DNA of 30,601 nucleotides. Source: JAIOSM01 sp964565415. Its GTDB lineage: Bacteria; Desulfobacterota; Desulfobacteria; Desulfobacterales; Desulfobacteraceae. The position numbers and the translations under genes are program-made. The notes under the pieces were generated by a model. It searched no databases. It was not told the DNA's origin and saw nothing but the letters and a program-made list of their open reading frames with translations. How positions within the stretch are numbered: position 1 is the first letter of the stretch; every line of letters begins with the position of its first letter. The DNA lies in the NCBI GenBank assembly GCA_964565415.1, contig CAZMEX010000038.1, forward strand, positions 1 to 30,601, given 5' to 3'. Below are positions 1-8,265 of the stretch, one piece after another.

Positions 1-41
1 AGTGATGACACCAGGTTCATGCTATAGTGATGCCTGATCAA

Positions 42-1064
42 TTATTTCATTGTTTCCCACCATTGTGAATTTACTATGAAATTGTTTTTTGAAAGTAATT
101 GTCCCGGTCTTGGCAGAGTAATATTTATTTGCTTTTTTTCAGCTTCTTTTATTATCCTTTTGACAGGTTCTTTCCAGGGGTGCATAGCAAGATCATACGC
201 TCCCCAGTGCATGGGCAGCAATACCTCGCCTTTTAAATCAATGTGTGCCTTAACAGCTTGTTCTGGACCAAGATGAATTCTGTCCCAGTTTTTATCGTAG
301 GCTCCAATTTCAAGGAGTGTCATATCAAAAGGGCCATATTTATCTCCAATTTCTTTAAATCCTTTATGATACCCACTGTCTCCGCCAAAATAGATTTTTT
401 TCTTTTCTCCTTTAATCATCCAGGAAGTCCATTGACTTTTATTTCTATCAAAGAGACCACGACCCGAGAAATGGACAGTGGGAAGAGAGGTGAGTTTAAT
501 AGAATCTCCTATTAAAATACTGTCATACCAGTCAGCTGAAAAAATTTGGTTTCCAGGTATTTTCCACGACTTCAAGATATAATCCACTCCTGCTGGTACA
601 TAAAATGGCACACCTTTTTGTGATAAATATTTTATGATATTTTTATCTAAATGATCCAGGTGATCATGGGAGATCAAAACCCCGTCAAGATCAGGGATTT
701 TATTTTTGATTAATGGGTTTTCAAAAAATCTTTTTGGACCCCCGAATCCGACTGGTGATAAGTTCTTACTCCAGACAGGGTCACAAAACAGACGTTTCCC
801 TTCAAGCTCAATATAGACAGATGAATGGGCTGTCCACATTACTTTCAAACCTTGTGAAGGTTTGGATGGGATTTTATCTGCAATAAAATGAAACGTTTGT
901 TTGGGGAAGGTCTCTTTTTTATTAAAGAGCCATCTCCTTGAAGTGTCGAAAAAAGTTCCTTTATTCATTATGTTCACAAGGTTTTCATTTTCAAACCTTC
1001 TATTTATGAAAAAAGCAGACTTAAATATTTTTTTTGCATTTTTCATGAAATATTCACTTGGCAT
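42..1064 (-). CDS. NAPE-PLD-like metallo-beta-lactamase-fold hydrolase
   Basis: A 340-residue protein of the metallo-beta-lactamase superfamily, closest in pattern to the NAPE-PLD/RomA group (COG2220). The metal-binding motif HDHLDH lies at residues 133-138. Further expected ligands are visible: His199 in VHFSGRG, Asp230 in FGGDSG and His287 in LPMHWGAYD, which together match the seven-ligand di-zinc set of NAPE-PLD. Members hydrolyse phosphodiester or other ester/lactone bonds; the substrate here cannot be told. There is no clear signal peptide, so it is probably cytoplasmic. The ATG overlaps the last 11 bases of the upstream lipoprotein gene, so the two are likely cotranscribed and translationally coupled. 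An alternative ATG lies six codons downstream. The family assignment is firm; the reaction is not. Confidence 0.88.
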   Translation of the reverse strand: MPSEYFMKNAKKIFKSAFFINRRFENENLVNIMNKGTFFDTSRRWLFNKKETFPKQTFHFIADKIPSKPSQGLKVMWTAHSSVYIELEGKRLFCDPVWSKNLSPVGFGGPKRFFENPLIKNKIPDLDGVLISHDHLDHLDKNIIKYLSQKGVPFYVPAGVDYILKSWKIPGNQIFSADWYDSILIGDSIKLTSLPTVHFSGRGLFDRNKSQWTSWMIKGEKKKIYFGGDSGYHKGFKEIGDKYGPFDMTLLEIGAYDKNWDRIHLGPEQAVKAHIDLKGEVLLPMHWGAYDLAMHPWKEPVKRIIKEAEKKQINITLPRPGQLLSKNNFIVNSQWWETMK

Positions 1065-1614
1065 TTAAATCTTCCCACTTGTATTTTGGATCCTTGCCAA
1101 CCTTAACCCAATACACATTACCAGAATTACGCCATGGATCCAGAACATACCCTGTAGAGAAAGGTTTACCCTTGGCAGTTATCACTAAAGAGTTGTGTTC
1201 ATACATCATGCTGCCCGGGGAAGAGACACCCCAATAGATATCTAAAGTTTCAGGATTTAATTTCCTGCTTTGTTTAATCATATCTTCTGCCCAGTTGTAG
1301 CACAGACCACGGGATCTAAAACCTGTATTCACCAGTGTATTGTGTAATAAGGGAGGGGTGATCAGCTTATATCTGTTTGCAAGAACCTGGGAATAATATA
1401 CTGCCATATTAGAAATAGCATCAGCATCCTGGTATGTTACACTTGGATCCATATTAAGCAGGACATCCCTGATTTTTATAACTTTCTGGAGTTCATATTG
1501 AGTTGCCCCAGGGTTGAAAGCTCTGCCGTTGCGATCTATTGCAGCAGCTGGAAAGGAGACACTGATACAACTTGATAATAACAGAATTAATAATAGTGGC
1601 AGTAATTTCAACAT
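1054..1614 (-). CDS. hypothetical lipoprotein
   Basis: A 186-residue protein with a short hydrophobic N-terminus ending in a lipobox (LLSSC, Cys16), so it should be a lipid-anchored envelope protein. I do not recognise the mature domain. It is mixed in composition, with motifs RSRGLCYNWAEDM and YEHNSLVITAKG in the second half, and a Cys-Tyr-Asn-Trp and a His-Asn pair that could suggest a papain/transglutaminase-like arrangement (Cys, then His); this is only an impression. It overlaps the downstream hydrolase gene by 11 bases, implying one transcript. The 106 bases upstream contain no convincing promoter or terminator, so it may be read from the operon ahead of it or have its own weak promoter. 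Confidence 0.75.
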   Translation of the reverse strand: MLKLLPLLLILLLSSCISVSFPAAAIDRNGRAFNPGATQYELQKVIKIRDVLLNMDPSVTYQDADAISNMAVYYSQVLANRYKLITPPLLHNTLVNTGFRSRGLCYNWAEDMIKQSRKLNPETLDIYWGVSSPGSMMYEHNSLVITAKGKPFSTGYVLDPWRNSGNVYWVKVGKDPKYKWEDLNAK

Positions 1615-1720
1615 GGTGTCGTATATATACTTGAACGATTTACTATAATGCCCCGGATAGTTATCAGCTGTAATGCTTTTTATACCTCCTGGCTGCCAGC
1701 TTTAGCAGTTTTTTGGTTTA

Positions 1721-2284
1721 TTAGAATTCACTTAACCCCACTGGTTTTGCAAGTATTTCAGATAAAATAACTGCCTCTTTCAACCTGGAGGTAGTCAGGT
1801 TAATTTTTTTCGTATGCTGCTGTTTTTTAGATCTATACATGGACCCGGACCCAGAAAATTTTTCAGGTATGCCCTGTTCAGCTATGTTTTGTTCAGTTAC
1901 ACCCTGTTCAAATATGGCATGCTCAACAGCAGCTGAATCATCAATCAAGTTATCTGAAAGGTCACCTTGTTGATTTCTAGGGTCATTTTCCCGAAGCTCT
2001 TCCCAGGCATCTTTAAGATCAGCTGTTTTCTCTTTATTTGCTTTCAGATTTGTCTCATTGACAGCTTTTTCCAACTCTGCCCTGACACCTTTTATCAGCT
2101 TTTTAAAGCCAAATAGCGTACCCTTGGATTTTTTTAAAGGCTGATCAGGTGAAGAAGAACTGCCTTGGGGGGAAGCTGGTTTGCTGCCCCGGGCTTGTCG
2201 TCTTTTTTTAAATATATTTTTCAAAGCCATAAATCCAAGCCAGCCTAGAAAAAATATAAAGGGAGCTATATCATCAAAATTCAT
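1721..2284 (-). CDS. membrane-anchored hypothetical protein of the floA operon
   Basis: A 187-residue protein I do not recognise. One N-terminal transmembrane segment (about residues 6-23) is followed by a basic stretch (FKKRRQARG), a low-complexity Pro/Ser linker and a long charged region. Residues around 121-142 contain three imperfect copies of an EQG/EQN-type motif (FEQGVTEQN, AEQGIPE). The start lies only 3 bases after the floA stop, so it is the last gene of the nfeD-floA operon. Bacillus operons of this type also carry a third small gene at this place, but I see no similarity. A role in scaffolding or in recruiting partners to FloA domains is only inferred from position. Confidence 0.7.
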   Translation of the reverse strand: MNFDDIAPFIFFLGWLGFMALKNIFKKRRQARGSKPASPQGSSSSPDQPLKKSKGTLFGFKKLIKGVRAELEKAVNETNLKANKEKTADLKDAWEELRENDPRNQQGDLSDNLIDDSAAVEHAIFEQGVTEQNIAEQGIPEKFSGSGSMYRSKKQQHTKKINLTTSRLKEAVILSEILAKPVGLSEF

Positions 2285-2287
2285 TTT

Positions 2288-3274
2288 TTATTCCGTTTCA
2301 TCTTCAGGTTCTGGTGGAGTGGCTATTGAGTCCCGCATATCAGTGTCAGCCATGATGTTTTTCATTTTATAATAATCCATGATGCCAAGATTTCCTTTCC
2401 TGAAGGCATCAGCCATGGCAAGGGGAATTTTTGCTTCTGCTTCTACAACTTTTGCCTGCATCTCCTGCACTCTTGCCTTCATCTCCTGTTCTGCTGCATA
2501 TGCCATGGCTCTTCTCTCTTCAGCCTTTGCCTGGGCTATTTTTTTATCTGCTTCAGCCCGGTCAGTTTCAAGATCAGCTCCGATGTTTTTACCCACATCC
2601 ACATCTGCAATATCAATGGAGAGGATCTCATAGGCTGTTCCTGAGTCAAGCCCTTTGGAAAGAACTGTTTTGGAAATCATATCCGGATTTTCAAGTACTT
2701 CTTTATGGGAGCTGGATGATCCAATGGTGGATACAATCCCTTCTCCTACTCTTGCAAGGATGGTCTCGGCGCCTGCACCACCTACCAGTCTGTCAATGTT
2801 GGCCCTGACCGTAACACGCGCCATGGCTTTCAGCTGGATGCCATCCTTTGCCATGGCAGCAATCAATGGTGTCTCAATAACCTTTGGATTAACACTCATT
2901 TGAACTGCTTCTAAAACATCCCTCCCTGCAAGGTCAATGGCACAAGCCCGGTTGAATTCAAGTTCAATATTGGCTTTGTCAGCAGCAATTAAGGCTTGAA
3001 CAACCCTTGAAAGATTTCCGCCTGCAAGAAAGTGGGATTCTAAAAAGTCTGTTGAGATTTCAATACCTGCTTTTACAGCCATTATTTTAGTCTCCACAAC
3101 AAGTTTGGGTGGAATTTTTCGAAACCGCATGAAAACAATATTTAAAAGTCCTACTCTTGCTCCTGAAACCAGAGCCTGGACCCACAATGAAATAGCTGAA
3201 CTTACAATGAAAAAAACAACAATAATTGCTATAACAATTACAGCTAAAATGATAATCTGAATAGGGTTGCCCAT
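2288..3274 (-). CDS. floA: flotillin-like protein FloA
   Basis: A 328-residue protein of the FloA (UPF0365, YqfA) family, the usual length. A single N-terminal hydrophobic hairpin (about 5-30) anchors it to the inner face of the membrane. The PHB/SPFH-like core follows, with family-typical stretches such as RVGLLNIVFMRFRKIPP and VTVRANIDRLVGGAGAETI, and then a coiled coil rich in Ala, Glu and Lys (about 240-295, AKAEERRAMAYAAEQEM). FloA proteins oligomerise and organise membrane microdomains that hold signalling and secretion proteins. A good ribosome-binding site (AAGGAG) precedes the ATG. It sits directly after two NfeD genes, the standard genomic partner of FloA, whose OB domain and protease are thought to act with it. 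Confidence 0.95.
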   Translation of the reverse strand: MGNPIQIIILAVIVIAIIVVFFIVSSAISLWVQALVSGARVGLLNIVFMRFRKIPPKLVVETKIMAVKAGIEISTDFLESHFLAGGNLSRVVQALIAADKANIELEFNRACAIDLAGRDVLEAVQMSVNPKVIETPLIAAMAKDGIQLKAMARVTVRANIDRLVGGAGAETILARVGEGIVSTIGSSSSHKEVLENPDMISKTVLSKGLDSGTAYEILSIDIADVDVGKNIGADLETDRAEADKKIAQAKAEERRAMAYAAEQEMKARVQEMQAKVVEAEAKIPLAMADAFRKGNLGIMDYYKMKNIMADTDMRDSIATPPEPEDETE

Positions 3275-3300
3275 TTTTTTCTCCTTAAATTATATGTTTT

Positions 3301-3774
3301 TTATCCTTCTTTAACAATTATTTGATTGCCTGTAACCTGAATAACACTGATATTGGTATCTTTATCAATATACTCTCCTTGAGTTACTGCATCTAATTTT
3401 TTATTGTTGATTCTAATTGAGCCAGCTGGTCTAAGGTCTGTCAAAGCAATGCCCGAGGTGTTTAATAATTGGTCCATGTCACTTTTCTGGGATGAGACAC
3501 CATCTTTTTTAGAAAGTGTCTGCCTTAAGGTTACAGGTGATTTTGCCAGGAGTTTGAGACCTGAAAGAACAAGCATGGGAACCATGATAACATCAACACC
3601 TGTAAAGAGCATACCAATGTTTTGGGAAATAGCAAATGCTTTGAAGAGTGAAAACCCTAAAACTGAGACAGCAAGTATTGATAACAATCCACCTGAAGGC
3701 AGGATAACTTCAGCAATAATTACAACCACACCGATTATTTGCAGCACCAGTGGCAAAATGTATTGATCACCCAT
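3301..3774 (-). CDS. short NfeD-family membrane protein (NfeD1b-like)
   Basis: A 157-residue NfeD-family protein lacking the protease domain. Transmembrane segments occupy about residues 5-50 and 55-75. The C-terminal soluble OB-fold domain (about 100-157) carries the family signature GIALTDLRPAGSIRIN and ends IIVKEG, closely resembling the tail of the long NfeD encoded just upstream, which suggests duplication of the OB-domain module. The start lies one base past the stop of the long NfeD gene, and floA follows after 26 bases. Known family role: assisting flotillin-like proteins, probably through OB-domain contacts. Only an accessory function is claimed. Confidence 0.88.
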   Translation of the reverse strand: MGDQYILPLVLQIIGVVVIIAEVILPSGGLLSILAVSVLGFSLFKAFAISQNIGMLFTGVDVIMVPMLVLSGLKLLAKSPVTLRQTLSKKDGVSSQKSDMDQLLNTSGIALTDLRPAGSIRINNKKLDAVTQGEYIDKDTNISVIQVTGNQIIVKEG

Positions 3775-3775
3775 T

Positions 3776-5236
3776 TTAAACCTCTATTTTTTGGACAACT
3801 ATTTTATTTTTAGTGGACTCTATCACCTCAACGGCTTCGCCTTTATCAATAAATTCATTTTGTGAAATAACATCAATCCGATTTTTATTAAACTCTGCTT
3901 TGCCTGAAGGTCGGAGCTTGGAAATTGCAATACCCCTGTCACCTGTTTGGATTCCCCTGGATTCAAATGAGTGTGCATGGGAATTTTTTAAGTTTGCATT
4001 TAAAAAAGGTCTTTGACCTGCAAAACTTAAATGGGGCAAAATATATCTGAATGCCAGTATTGACAACAAAAAAGAGAAAACAGATACAGCCATTGCTGAC
4101 ACGATATTGTGGAAAAAAATATCCATCTCCCAGGGCAGTTTTGGATCTGGCAGGACAAAGTCCTGAAGTGCCAGCACCATGCCGCTGAATATTAGAACTA
4201 GACCGGTTATCCCGGCAATACCAAATCCCGGCAGGAAAAAAATTTCAATTATTAAACAGAGAATGCCTGTGAAAATTATCAACATCTCAGTGTAGTTGGC
4301 AAGGCCTGCCATGTATTGTCCTGAAAAAGCAAGAAACAGGCAGGTTAATCCAATGATTCCTGCAATGCCAAATCCCGGAGATTTAATTTCCAGATAGATG
4401 CCTGCAAGACCTATCATCATTAGAATTGGAGCAATGGAGATGAGATGTCCAGCAATTATTTCAGACCATGTTTTGTTAATTTTGACAATGTCATTGATAT
4501 CAATATTAAGAAGCTTTAGCAAATCCTTTAAGTCAGCTACACTTTTTTTTGAAAAAGATAAATCCTTTGCTTCTGAATCATCCATGGTTAGAAGTTCTCC
4601 TTTTTTAACCACGGTTTTAAACGAGGTGTATTCTTCTTTTACCTTTTGTTCAAGCTCATCAAATTCCTCCCTGTCAAAATAGTAAAATTTCCCCCCTTTC
4701 TTACTGCGAATAATCTCTTTATCTTTACTGACCATGGATTCTGCCAATACCTGAATAAAGCCGTTTCTTTTGGCAAGTGCTCGAAATTTGGCACGCAAAG
4801 GGGATTGAAATTTTTCTCCCATCTCCTTTACTCCCTCTTTTGAATAGGTAATGGGAGCGCAGTCACCAATGGTTGTACCATTTTTCATGTACAGGCTGCC
4901 CGAAGCAAGAGCAATAAGAGATCCTGCAGATATGGCCTTGGTTTTTACATAGGAGACAGATTTGTTTTTGTCTATAGTTAATAAAGTGTTTACAATATCA
5001 AGGGCTGAATCCACCCGCCCTCCAAAAGAGTCAATTTCAAAGATAATGGTTTTTGTGTTTTCATTGTTTGCTTTGGCAACTGCACGTTTCACAAAAGATG
5101 CCATGGCAGGATCTACTTTGCCGGAAATGGAGATTATGTAAACAGGTCTGATGTGATCCCGGGCAACTCCTGAAGTAAAAGAGATAAAGGATAACAGAGA
5201 GAAAAATAGCATGATAAGTATTATATTCAGTTTCAT
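3776..5236 (-). CDS. nfeD: long NfeD: membrane-bound ClpP-class serine protease
   Basis: A 486-residue protein with three parts. A signal peptide (about 1-24) leads into an exported ClpP-class serine protease domain (about 28-230) with EIDSFGGRVDSA, the serine motif AISAGS (Ser103 probable nucleophile) and a candidate catalytic Lys near 141. Five membrane segments follow (about 260-400), with the repeated turn PGFGIAGI at two places. A C-terminal OB fold (about 430-486) carries the RGIAISKLRPSG signature. Archaeal and bacterial relatives cut hydrophobic stretches of stomatin/flotillin-type partners, which fits floA two genes downstream. It is the first gene of its operon; a weak sigma70-like promoter lies about 50-80 bases upstream. 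Confidence 0.92.
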   Translation of the reverse strand: MKLNIILIMLFFSLLSFISFTSGVARDHIRPVYIISISGKVDPAMASFVKRAVAKANNENTKTIIFEIDSFGGRVDSALDIVNTLLTIDKNKSVSYVKTKAISAGSLIALASGSLYMKNGTTIGDCAPITYSKEGVKEMGEKFQSPLRAKFRALAKRNGFIQVLAESMVSKDKEIIRSKKGGKFYYFDREEFDELEQKVKEEYTSFKTVVKKGELLTMDDSEAKDLSFSKKSVADLKDLLKLLNIDINDIVKINKTWSEIIAGHLISIAPILMMIGLAGIYLEIKSPGFGIAGIIGLTCLFLAFSGQYMAGLANYTEMLIIFTGILCLIIEIFFLPGFGIAGITGLVLIFSGMVLALQDFVLPDPKLPWEMDIFFHNIVSAMAVSVFSFLLSILAFRYILPHLSFAGQRPFLNANLKNSHAHSFESRGIQTGDRGIAISKLRPSGKAEFNKNRIDVISQNEFIDKGEAVEVIESTKNKIVVQKIEV

Positions 5237-5283
5237 ATAAAATCTTTGATCTTTCTTAAAAAATTAATTCAAGCCAGTTCTCT

Positions 5284-5313
5284 TATTTACTTTGTTCTAA
5301 TTGTAATAGTCAA
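5284..5313 (-). promoter_or_regulatory. possible sigma70-type promoter for the nfeD-floA operon
   Basis: On the minus strand, TTGACT is followed after 18 bases by TAAATA, inside the 106-base gap ahead of nfeD. The -35 is close to consensus; the -10 is poor and the spacer is one base long. The region is AT-rich, so chance matches are easy. Offered as a weak candidate. Confidence 0.3.
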
Positions 5314-5342
5314 CAGAAAAGTCTTAAAAGATTAAAGCTTTT

Positions 5343-6737
5343 TTAACGAAATCTTGCAGGATCAATGGAAAAGCGTTTCATGATTTGCTGTAAGCCCTGG
5401 CGGTCTAAATTGCACTGTTTTGCAGCTTGGGTGACATTACCATCAGTTAAGGAAAGCATTGCTCCTACATAATCATGGTTAAATTCATACAGGATTTTCT
5501 CTTTTGCCTGCTTGTAGGATAATTTGTAAAGTTGCGTTTTGCTTTTAAGTGGTTCAGCAGCTTGATCAGTCCCAGATAATTTAAAGGGGATATCAGTTGC
5601 TGAAATTGTTTTGTCTTTGGAATAAAGAATACCCTGAATTAGAACATTTTCAAGCTCTCGGATATTTCCGGGCCAGGGCTGTTTCATTAGAATATCTATT
5701 ACCTTGGGTGAGATTGTTTTGGGCTCCCGATCAAGTTTTTTACAATTTTTTACAACAAGATGTTCAGCAAGAGCGGGTATGTCAGAGATTCGCTCCCTTA
5801 GAGGCGGCAATTCAATGGTGATTACACTGAGTCTGTAAAAAAAATCTTGCCGGAACTGTTTATCAGCAATCTTTTCTTCAAGGTTTCTATTTGTGGATGC
5901 TATGATTCTGACATCTATCTCCTTGGTTTTTGTATCACCCAGTGGTTTTATCTCTTTTTCCTGAATTGCCCGGAGCAGTTTTGTTTGAACTGTAGTGCCT
6001 ATATCACCTATTTCATCCAGGAACAGTGTGCCTTTATCAGCCTCTTCAAAGAGCCCTTTTTTATCCATGGAAGCATTGGTAAATGCCCCTTTTTTGTATC
6101 CGAACAATTCACTCTCAAGGATTTGTTCAGGTATGGTGGGGCAGTTTACTGATATGAATGGTTTATCCTTGCGCGGGCTTAAGTGGTGGATGGATCTTGC
6201 TGTCATATCCTTGCCAGTACCGGATTCGCCAAGGATCAGGACTGATACGTCACTTGATGCTATAAGGTTTACCTTCTCAAAAACCTTTGCCATGGGCTCA
6301 CTTGTTCCAATAAGTTGAGATGATGTACTGTTTTTTTCATTTAATAATCTTTTATTTTCTGCTAGCAGCCGACTTCGTTCCAGGGCTTTCTGGATTTTAA
6401 AAATAATTTCATTTTGATCAAAAGGTTTGGGAATAAAGTCATAGGCTCCTTTTTTAATGGCTTTAACAGCCATATCAATATTTCCAAAGGCCGTCAGCAT
6501 GACAACAGTAAGGTCTGGATAAGATTGTATGATATGATCCAGAAGTTCAAAGCCATCCACGCCCGGCATTCTGATGTCACAGATAACAAGATCAAAGCTG
6601 TCACAAGATAGGATATTCATTGCCATCTTTGCTGAGAATGCGACAGAGACCTTGCAATCTATCTCAGGCTCAAGAGTACGCTGAAGCAGGCTGGTCATAT
6701 CTTTTTCATCATCAACTGTCAGGATTTTATACTGCAT
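5343..6737 (-). CDS. sigma54-dependent response regulator (NtrC family)
   Basis: A 464-residue NtrC-type regulator of usual length. The receiver domain (1-120) has acidic residues DDE at 9-11, phospho-acceptor Asp54 (VICDIRMPG) and Lys104 (FIPKPF). The AAA+ domain (about 145-380) has Walker A GESGTGKD, Walker B TLFLDEIGDI and the sigma54-contacting loop, here GAFTNA rather than GAFTGA. The C-terminus (about 420-464) is a Fis-type helix-turn-helix (NVTQAAKQCNLDRQGLQQIM). It is the last gene of an operon; its ATG lies inside the end of the histidine kinase gene (11-base overlap), so that kinase is the expected partner. Phosphorylation should drive ATP-dependent opening of sigma54 promoters. Target genes are not known; a sigma54 promoter does exist at 17667-17682. 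Confidence 0.95.
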   Translation of the reverse strand: MQYKILTVDDEKDMTSLLQRTLEPEIDCKVSVAFSAKMAMNILSCDSFDLVICDIRMPGVDGFELLDHIIQSYPDLTVVMLTAFGNIDMAVKAIKKGAYDFIPKPFDQNEIIFKIQKALERSRLLAENKRLLNEKNSTSSQLIGTSEPMAKVFEKVNLIASSDVSVLILGESGTGKDMTARSIHHLSPRKDKPFISVNCPTIPEQILESELFGYKKGAFTNASMDKKGLFEEADKGTLFLDEIGDIGTTVQTKLLRAIQEKEIKPLGDTKTKEIDVRIIASTNRNLEEKIADKQFRQDFFYRLSVITIELPPLRERISDIPALAEHLVVKNCKKLDREPKTISPKVIDILMKQPWPGNIRELENVLIQGILYSKDKTISATDIPFKLSGTDQAAEPLKSKTQLYKLSYKQAKEKILYEFNHDYVGAMLSLTDGNVTQAAKQCNLDRQGLQQIMKRFSIDPARFR

Positions 6738-8265
6738 TGTTATCTGTTTCCCGTTGTTTTTTTGAATCCAATGGGTTTTCCGGTAAAACCATTGGCAATG
6801 TGATAATGAAAATTGTAGCTTTGCCAGGTTGGCTTTTTACTACAATATCACCACCATGACGTCTTACAATCCCATAGCCGACCGAAAGACCAAGCCCGGT
6901 TCCCTGACCCACAGGTTTTGTTGTAAAAAAAGGGTCAAATATTTTTGCCAAGTCTCTCTTTTCAATACCTTTACCATCATCTTCAATTGTAATCAATATT
7001 AGCTCTTTTTCAGTGCTGGTTGAGATATTTATATTTCCTTTGCCGTCAATTGCATGACCAGCATTGATAAGCATGTTCATGATAACTTGTCCCATCTCCT
7101 GCTCATTGCCCATTATGTTGAGATAGGACCCGGTACAAAGATCAAGATGTATTTTTACATTTCTGAAATTTGAATGGTTTGATAAAAAACCAACCACATC
7201 TTTTATTACCATATTGATATCAACATTGGCTTTTTTAATGGAACCTTTTCGGGAGAATGCCAGGAGATCTGATACTACTGTCTGGCAATTTTTCACATGT
7301 TTTTCAATGATTTTAAGATCATCTTTGTGCTGTGGTTCTTCCTTTAAGACAAGCTGGGTGTATCCTAGAATAATTCCCAGGGGATTGTTGATTCCGTGGG
7401 CAACACCTGCAGAGAGTTCACCAAGGGCTGCAAGCTTGTCAGCCTGGATGATCTGCTGCTCCAATTGCCGTCTGTCATTAATATTTTTAATAATAAAATG
7501 ATGGGTTTTTTCACAGCCAAAAGCGCCGTAATCCACTCCTCCTGTGATCAAAACCAGAATTGTTGATTTGTCCGGTCTTAAAAATTCAGTCTCTTCATTT
7601 AAGATATATTCATTGGATTCGATCAAATGTTTTATGCGCTCCCACTCTGAGTCCAGCAAGAAAAAATTGTTGAATCTCATGGGACCCACTATCATGGCAT
7701 CCTTTGCATAGCCGGTCATTTCAACACCAGCTGGATTAATCTCTTTGATATTAAAGTTGCTGTCCGTCGTCATGATGGTGTCCAGGGACTGCTCAAATAT
7801 TCTGCGGCATTTATGCTCACTGCTGGTGAGCCGCTCTGTTCGCTCCACAACTTGTTGCTCCAGAGTCTGGTTTAAGTTGATAAGTTTAACATGTGTGTTT
7901 TCAAGCTTTTTTCTGCCAAAGAGAATTCTTTCATTAATAAACCAGTTTTGGTTGAAAAAAAGTGTAATCAAACCCACAAGCATGAAAGATGTTGTGTTTA
8001 CACTTCCTGAATAGGGGCTGATTGCATGCCATGTCCCTGCATTGCCAGTAAGAATTAAAAATTGTTTTAAAATATGACCAAAGGACCTGGATACTGAAAA
8101 TATTGTAAATCCTGTGGTGATCCACAGGAGATAAAGAAAAACTGCGTTGTCATGGTCTGTTTCCCTTAATATTTTTGCTTTGTAGAGGGATAAAAGCGCA
8201 ATAACAACCATGGATACAGAGCCAATTACATCTACTGCCAGAATGGGAATAAAAGAGGTAATCAT
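6727..8265 (-). CDS. membrane PAS histidine kinase with an altered H-box (AHGINNP)
   Basis: A 512-residue histidine kinase. I choose the ATG at 8265, which forms an ATGA overlap with the upstream stop; an in-frame ATG 40 codons earlier would add a cysteine-rich segment lying inside the neighbouring gene. Three hydrophobic segments (about 5-27, 41-58, 88-105) are followed by a coiled coil (115-150), a PAS domain (about 152-262), HisKA with phospho-acceptor His290, and a HATPase domain with N-box INAGHAI, G1 DDGKGI and G2 GQGTGLGLSVG. The residue after His290 is Gly (AHGINNPLG), where most HisKA proteins have Glu; the codon is GGA. That acidic residue normally helps phosphotransfer, so kinase or phosphatase activity may be altered. 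It is paired with the sigma54 regulator downstream. Confidence 0.92.
   Translation of the reverse strand: MITSFIPILAVDVIGSVSMVVIALLSLYKAKILRETDHDNAVFLYLLWITTGFTIFSVSRSFGHILKQFLILTGNAGTWHAISPYSGSVNTTSFMLVGLITLFFNQNWFINERILFGRKKLENTHVKLINLNQTLEQQVVERTERLTSSEHKCRRIFEQSLDTIMTTDSNFNIKEINPAGVEMTGYAKDAMIVGPMRFNNFFLLDSEWERIKHLIESNEYILNEETEFLRPDKSTILVLITGGVDYGAFGCEKTHHFIIKNINDRRQLEQQIIQADKLAALGELSAGVAHGINNPLGIILGYTQLVLKEEPQHKDDLKIIEKHVKNCQTVVSDLLAFSRKGSIKKANVDINMVIKDVVGFLSNHSNFRNVKIHLDLCTGSYLNIMGNEQEMGQVIMNMLINAGHAIDGKGNINISTSTEKELILITIEDDGKGIEKRDLAKIFDPFFTTKPVGQGTGLGLSVGYGIVRRHGGDIVVKSQPGKATIFIITLPMVLPENPLDSKKQRETDNNAV

Noticed and set aside
1615..1720. Terminator after the floA operon
   Set aside because: Only very short stems (CTGG/CCAG) are present and no U tract follows, so I do not call one.
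3404..3766. Plus-strand open frame opposite the short NfeD gene
   Set aside because: Mirror of the NfeD coding sequence with no ribosome-binding site or domain.
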